NCBI GenBank assembly: GCA_934678955.1
Contig: CAKUSI010000036.1
Span: 1-19,593 of the forward strand
Length of the DNA: 19,593 bases
DNA from: an uncultured Austwickia sp.
GTDB taxonomy: Bacteria; Actinomycetota; Actinomycetes; Actinomycetales; Dermatophilaceae
Direction: 5' to 3'
How positions within the stretch are numbered: the stretch's first letter is position 1; the number at the start of each line of letters is the position of its first letter. Positions 17,173 through 19,593 of this stretch are shown in pieces. The notes below the pieces were generated by a model, which ran no database searches, was not told where the DNA came from, and was given only the letters and a program-made list of their open reading frames with translations. The position numbers and the translations under genes are program-made.

Positions 17173-17820
17173 ATGAGCAACGAGTCCAACACCGCAGGCA
17201 CTTCCGCACGCCGCGAGTACGAGCGCCGGCGTGCGAAGGATGAGGCGCGCATCCGGAGCCGTTGGGGCAGGTTCGGCGGGATCGCGGTCGCGCTGTCGGA
17301 GGAGCGGCAGAGCACGCGGGCGTGGAGCGCGGGAGCGATCGGGGAGGAGCTGGTGGGGCGGCAGCTTGACGCAGTCGCCTCGGATGCGATCCGGGTGCTG
17401 CACGACCGGCGGATTCCAGGCAGCCGCGCCAACATCGACCACATCGTCGTCACGCCGGGCGGGGTGTGGGTTGTTGACTCGAAGCGGTACCAGGGGCGGC
17501 GGCCGGCGCTGCGCGTGGAGGGCGGGCTGTTTCGGCCGCGCGAGTCGAAGCTGCTGGTGGGCGGGCGCAATCAGACGAGACTGGTCGAGGGGATGCTGTG
17601 GCAGCTCGAGCAGGTGCGGGCCGTGCTTGAGGGCGTGCCGGTGCGCGGCGCGCTGTGCTTCGTCGACGCGGACTGGCCGCTGCTCGGCGGGGGATTCGAG
17701 ATCGGCGGGGTCGAGGTGCTGTGGCCGCGGCGGCTGGTGAAGCGGGTCACGGGTGCGGCGGGGGAGTTGAACGTGGGGCGGGTGGTGGAGGTGCTGAGCG
17801 CGCGGTTTCCGGCGGCGTGA
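17173..17820 (+). CDS. NERD-domain nuclease-related protein, 215 aa
   Basis: A basic N-terminus (about 1-45, Arg-rich) precedes a NERD domain: GAIGEE (54-59), then NIDHIVVTPGGVWVVDSK (D89, D102, K104), matching the D...(E/D)xK nuclease-like core of the family. No membrane segment is seen. NERD proteins are of uncertain function and occur alone or fused to helicases and kinases. Several are linked to DNA processing or defence. ATG 17173 is preferred because the GTGGGGG run (17161-17167) lies just upstream and homology starts after it. The frame is open back to 16849 but that part overlaps the helicase start. A second, truncated copy of its C-terminus lies at 18541-18615. Divergent from the SNF2 helicase gene. 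Confidence 0.8.
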   Translation: MSNESNTAGTSARREYERRRAKDEARIRSRWGRFGGIAVALSEERQSTRAWSAGAIGEELVGRQLDAVASDAIRVLHDRRIPGSRANIDHIVVTPGGVWVVDSKRYQGRRPALRVEGGLFRPRESKLLVGGRNQTRLVEGMLWQLEQVRAVLEGVPVRGALCFVDADWPLLGGGFEIGGVEVLWPRRLVKRVTGAAGELNVGRVVEVLSARFPAA

Positions 17821-17859
17821 CAGCTGCCGCCTGAGCTACTAGGGGAGAGTCCTTCTACT

Positions 17860-17873
17860 CTTGTGCACACAAG
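17860..17873. promoter_or_regulatory. Inverted repeat over the predicted -35 region of the toxin-antitoxin operon
   Basis: CTTGTG and CACAAG flank a 2-nt centre (CA). The repeat overlaps the TTGTGC hexamer proposed as the -35 box and may be a second operator half or chance. Confidence 0.35.
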
Positions 17874-17889
17874 GGCTGTCAACTATGGT
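17861..17889 (+). promoter_or_regulatory. Predicted promoter of the toxin-antitoxin operon
   Basis: TTGTGC (17861-17866) and TATGGT (17884-17889) are separated by exactly 17 nt. Transcription would start near 17896-17897, on the ATG at 17897, giving a leaderless mRNA. The -10 box fits the actinobacterial TANNNT pattern and the -35 is a fair match. Inferred from sequence only. Confidence 0.45.
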
Positions 17890-17895
17890 TGACAG
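17876..17895. promoter_or_regulatory. Palindromic operator candidate of the toxin-antitoxin operon
   Basis: A perfect 8-bp inverted repeat, CTGTCAAC and GTTGACAG around TATG, covers the predicted -10 box completely. Type II antitoxins usually bind such a palindrome to repress their own operon, so this is the likely binding site of the HTH antitoxin at 18189. Confidence 0.6.
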
Positions 17896-17896
17896 T

Positions 17897-18205
17897 ATGG
17901 AGGTGCTGCGGACGGCGATCTTCGATCGCTGGCTGAAGAGCCTCAAGGATCGAATAGCAGTCGCACGGATCCTCGTGCGAATAGACCGCCTCGCACTTGG
18001 TAATCCGGGAGATGTGAAGTCGGTTGGTGGAGGTGTCTCCGAACTGAGGGTGGATGTCGGGCCCGGCTACCGGGTCTACTTCGCGCAACGCGGAGAGCAA
18101 CTCGTGCTACTGGTCTGTGGCGGAGACAAATCGACCCAGCGCCAGGACATCATCCTGGCAAAGCAGATCGCTGTGGATTGGAGGAGAGATGGGCAAGCCA
18201 AGTGA
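17897..18205 (+). CDS. RelE/ParE-superfamily toxin, HigB-like addiction module killer, 102 aa
   Basis: A type II toxin. The pattern FDRWLKSLKD, then RIDRLALGNPGD, VGGGVSELR, GPGYRVYF and CGGDKSTQ is characteristic of the putative addiction-module killer proteins that lie upstream of their antidote. Family members are mRNA-cutting RelE-like nucleases. The length is normal for the family and I see no missing block. ATG 17897 is preferred because family members begin (I)EVxxTxxFDxWL and it coincides with the predicted transcription start. ATG 17885, with AAGGG upstream, would add four residues but lies inside the palindrome. It overlaps the antitoxin gene by 17 nt, so the two are co-translated. 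The toxin-first order is normal for this HigBA-like type. Confidence 0.85.
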   Translation: MEVLRTAIFDRWLKSLKDRIAVARILVRIDRLALGNPGDVKSVGGGVSELRVDVGPGYRVYFAQRGEQLVLLVCGGDKSTQRQDIILAKQIAVDWRRDGQAK

Positions 18206-18494
18206 TGCCGAACACGGCGCATTCGACGCTGCGGATTACCTGCGCACGCCGGCAGATGCTGCCGCCTACCTCGAGGCGGTGGTCGAGGAGGCCGGCGACG
18301 ATCCCGCCGTGCTTGCGCGAGCGCTCGGTGCGATCGCGAGATCCGGCAACATCAGCGAGCTTGCGCGCAAGACGGGGATTAGCCGTGAGGGGCTGTACAA
18401 GGCGCTGTCCGAAGAAGGGAACCCTAGTTTCGCGACGATCTCGAAGGTTGCGCACGCGCTGGGCCTGCGCATCGGGTTTCACGCGGTGGCGTGA
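18189..18494 (+). CDS. HTH antitoxin of the addiction module (HigA-like), 101 aa
   Basis: The antidote partner of the preceding toxin. Residues 17-30 (YLRTPADAAAYLEA) and the helix-turn-helix at about 55-82 (ISELARKTGISREGLYKAL, then GNPSFATISKV) match the downstream antidote family linked to this toxin type. ATG 18189 follows GGAGGAGAG immediately upstream and lies within the last codons of the toxin gene. The HTH should bind the palindrome at 17876-17895 and repress the operon while the protein neutralises the toxin. The pair could stabilise the neighbouring defence island. Confidence 0.88.
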   Translation: MGKPSDAEHGAFDAADYLRTPADAAAYLEAVVEEAGDDPAVLARALGAIARSGNISELARKTGISREGLYKALSEEGNPSFATISKVAHALGLRIGFHAVA

Positions 18495-18501
18495 TCAATG
18501 A

Positions 18502-18552
18502 GGCCGGTTTCGAGACGATCCGGCTTCGCCGGATACCTCAACCAGCGGAGTT
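18502..18552. repeat. Intergenic palindromic repeat of Microbacteriaceae type
   Basis: GGTTTCGAGACG, a perfect 7-bp hairpin (ATCCGGC, TTC, GCCGGAT at 18518-18534), then CTCAACCAGCGG. I recall many copies of elements built as GGTTTCGA(T/G)ACG - hairpin - CTCAACCAGCGG in Leifsonia, Clavibacter and Microbacterium genomes. The hairpin lies 24 nt after the antitoxin stop and may also act as its terminator, though no T tract follows. Only one copy is in this window, so repeat status rests on recollection. Confidence 0.5.
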
Positions 18553-18615
18553 GGCGACGTAAGCGTGGGGCGGGTGGCGGAGGCACTCGAAGCGTGCTTC
18601 CAGCCTGTGTCATAA
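18541..18615 (+). pseudogene. Remnant of the C-terminus of a second NERD-domain gene
   Basis: Read from 18541, this segment encodes TSGVGDVSVGRVAEALEACF and five more residues before a TAA at 18613. It aligns with the end of the intact NERD protein (VTGAAGELNVGRVVEVLSARF): most positions are identical or conservative. A core of about 20 nt (CGTGGGGCGGGTGG, one change, GGAGG) is almost identical to 17772-17791. No start codon or NERD core precedes it, and the palindromic repeat abuts it directly. It is best read as the surviving 3' end of a deleted or displaced homologue. Confidence 0.65.
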
Positions 18616-18616
18616 T
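18587..18616 (+). promoter_or_regulatory. Predicted leaderless promoter of the surface-protein gene
   Basis: CATAAT (18611-18616) is a good -10 box ending 6 nt before the A of the ATG at 18623, so transcription would start on the start codon. The -35 candidate TCGAAG (18587-18592) is weak, with an 18-nt spacer. No Shine-Dalgarno is present before the ATG, which supports leaderless initiation. Confidence 0.45.
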
Positions 18617-18622
18617 CGCGCC

Positions 18623-19593
18623 ATGCGCGAGAACGTGAGGGATCTGCGAATCGCTGACCATGCGGGGCCGATTCGGCTCATGCGGGTGAGCGCAGCGGTC
18701 GCGGCCACGGCGCTCGTGGCCGCCTTCGGACTGCTCAGCGCTCCGGCGGCGCACGCCGATACGGTGGCGAGCGTCGGCGATGCCGCGGGCCTTCTCGGGG
18801 CGGTGGCCACCGCATCCGGGGGCGACACGGTGACGGCGACACTGACCGCTGATGTGGATGTCGCGGGGTCTGTGACGCTGAGCGGCGGCACGCTCGTGAT
18901 CCAGCTCGCGGGGCACCACCTCACGATCACCGGCACTCCTTCTGCCGACACCTCGGTGGCCGGCGGCGTCGGGCTGAGCATCTCCGCCGGTGCACGGCTC
19001 ATCATTGCCGGCCCCGGCAGCGCCACCATCACCGGAGGGGCCGGGGCTGCTGGGGTCGACGGCGCCCCTGGGGTACCCGGTGCCGCCGGTCCTGACGGCG
19101 GGATAGGCGGCAACGCAGTCATCACCAATGAAGAGAACTCGGGCGCTTCTGGTGTCGCCATCGGCGGCAGCGGGGGAGAAGGCGGGCAGGGAATCGCGGG
19201 CTTCACCGGCGGAACCGGGGCGGACGGCGGCGACGGAGGAAGGGGAGTCATCAACCTCGGCACCCTCGCGGTCGCCGGTGCGACCGTCACCGTCACCGGC
19301 GGTGCGGGAGGCGCCGGTGGTGATGGCGGTATCGGAGGACTCGGCGGGCCCGGCGGTACCGGCGGCACCGGCGGCCTCGCCGTCCTGGTGAACACCGCTG
19401 ACGCGGGCGGGAGCGCGGGCGGGCCCGGCGGCGACGGCGGCCAGGGCGGCGGCGGTGGCGCCGGCGGCCCCAGCGGCGCTGCCGGCACCGGCGGCGACGG
19501 GCTGCACAGCGACGGTGTGCTCGTGAGCATGGGCGGGGCGGTGCTCACCGGCCCCGGCACCCTCGGCGCCGCCGGCAGCGGACTTGGTGCGGG
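18623..19593 (+). CDS. Secreted glycine-rich surface protein, partial (first 323 residues)
   Basis: The gene is open to the window end with no stop. The N-terminus has a Sec signal peptide: basic region, hydrophobic segment VSAAVAATALVAAFGLL (22-38) and a SAPAAHA-D cleavage site after residue 45. Residues 46-135 look like a β-helix domain (repeating VTATLTADVDVAGSVTLSGG-type strands). From about 138 onward it is dominated by GGX and GPx triplets, resembling PE_PGRS or collagen-like stretches broken by short β strands (ITNEEN, LAVAGATVTVTGG). Such proteins in Microbacteriaceae-like bacteria are long exported adhesin-like proteins, often wall anchored, but the anchor would lie outside the window. 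ATG 18623 is chosen for its leaderless promoter. ATG 18680 would give a more standard 26-residue signal peptide. The proline-rich frames on the opposite strand are shadows of this gene. Confidence 0.75.
   Translation, partial: MRENVRDLRIADHAGPIRLMRVSAAVAATALVAAFGLLSAPAAHADTVASVGDAAGLLGAVATASGGDTVTATLTADVDVAGSVTLSGGTLVIQLAGHHLTITGTPSADTSVAGGVGLSISAGARLIIAGPGSATITGGAGAAGVDGAPGVPGAAGPDGGIGGNAVITNEENSGASGVAIGGSGGEGGQGIAGFTGGTGADGGDGGRGVINLGTLAVAGATVTVTGGAGGAGGDGGIGGLGGPGGTGGTGGLAVLVNTADAGGSAGGPGGDGGQGGGGGAGGPSGAAGTGGDGLHSDGVLVSMGGAVLTGPGTLGAAGSGLGA

Noticed and set aside
16942..17442. N-terminal extension of the leftward SNF2 helicase
   Set aside because: It runs across the intergenic region and into the NERD gene. 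The sequence is not protein-like and an RBS-preceded ATG exists at 16941.
17811..17831. GGCGGC / GCCGCC stem at the end of the NERD gene as a terminator
   Set aside because: Only 6 bp with a 9-nt loop, overlapping the last codons and stop, and with no T tract. Likely chance in GC-rich sequence.
18479..19560. Proline/alanine-rich frames on the minus strand
   Set aside because: They mirror the glycine-rich repeats of the secreted protein on the plus strand, since GGX codons read as Pro-rich in antisense.
1..19593. CRISPR array, integrase or transposase
   Set aside because: No regularly spaced repeats and no recombinase or transposase motifs were seen in any frame on either strand.

Overview
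The window is high-GC DNA from an actinobacterium, most likely a member of or close to the Microbacteriaceae. The signs are strong G/C bias at third codon positions, frequent GTG starts, two start codons that sit where a leaderless transcript would begin, a tRNA-Pro fragment of actinobacterial type, and an intergenic palindromic repeat ending CTCAACCAGCGG that I recognise from this family. The family assignment is recollection plus inference.

Left edge (1-650): a 42-nt 3' fragment of a tRNA-Pro gene without its 5' half, which looks like an integration-site (att) remnant. It is followed by a strong hairpin and an unrecognised leftward 123-aa gene. No integrase is visible.

Core (649-14273): seven rightward genes that look like one defence locus. 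(1) A 1149-aa SNF2-type helicase with a C-terminal DUF3883 domain. (2) A 941-aa DUF1156 DNA methylase with FAGGGT and DPPYYDN motifs and a zinc ribbon. (3-5) A complete ABC three-component (ABC-3C) module: a 313-aa protein with a nuclease-like N-terminus, an 84-aa middle component, and a 580-aa DUF2326/SMC-like ATPase, with overlapping reading frames. (6) A 1125-aa Swt1-HEPN/DUF499 P-loop ATPase. (7) A 291-aa protein with paired CxxC motifs, resembling HNH nucleases. Helicase, DUF1156 and DUF499 genes are a known association in modification-based defence loci. An ABC-3C module placed between the methylase and the DUF499 ATPase is the most unusual feature here. I infer that the methylase marks self DNA, that the helicase and ATPases act as sensors or translocases, and that the PD-(D/E)XK-like, HNH-like and HEPN parts are effector candidates.

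Right part (14281-18205): a leftward SNF2 helicase (886 aa) converges on the core operon and is divergent from a NERD-domain gene. A HigBA-type toxin-antitoxin pair follows, with a palindrome over its predicted -10 box. After the antitoxin come a palindromic repeat and a short fragment matching the C-terminus of the NERD protein, apparently the remnant of a second copy. This suggests that the NERD locus marks the right-hand junction of the acquired DNA.

Right edge (18623-19593): the start of a secreted glycine-rich surface protein that runs off the window, probably ordinary chromosomal content.
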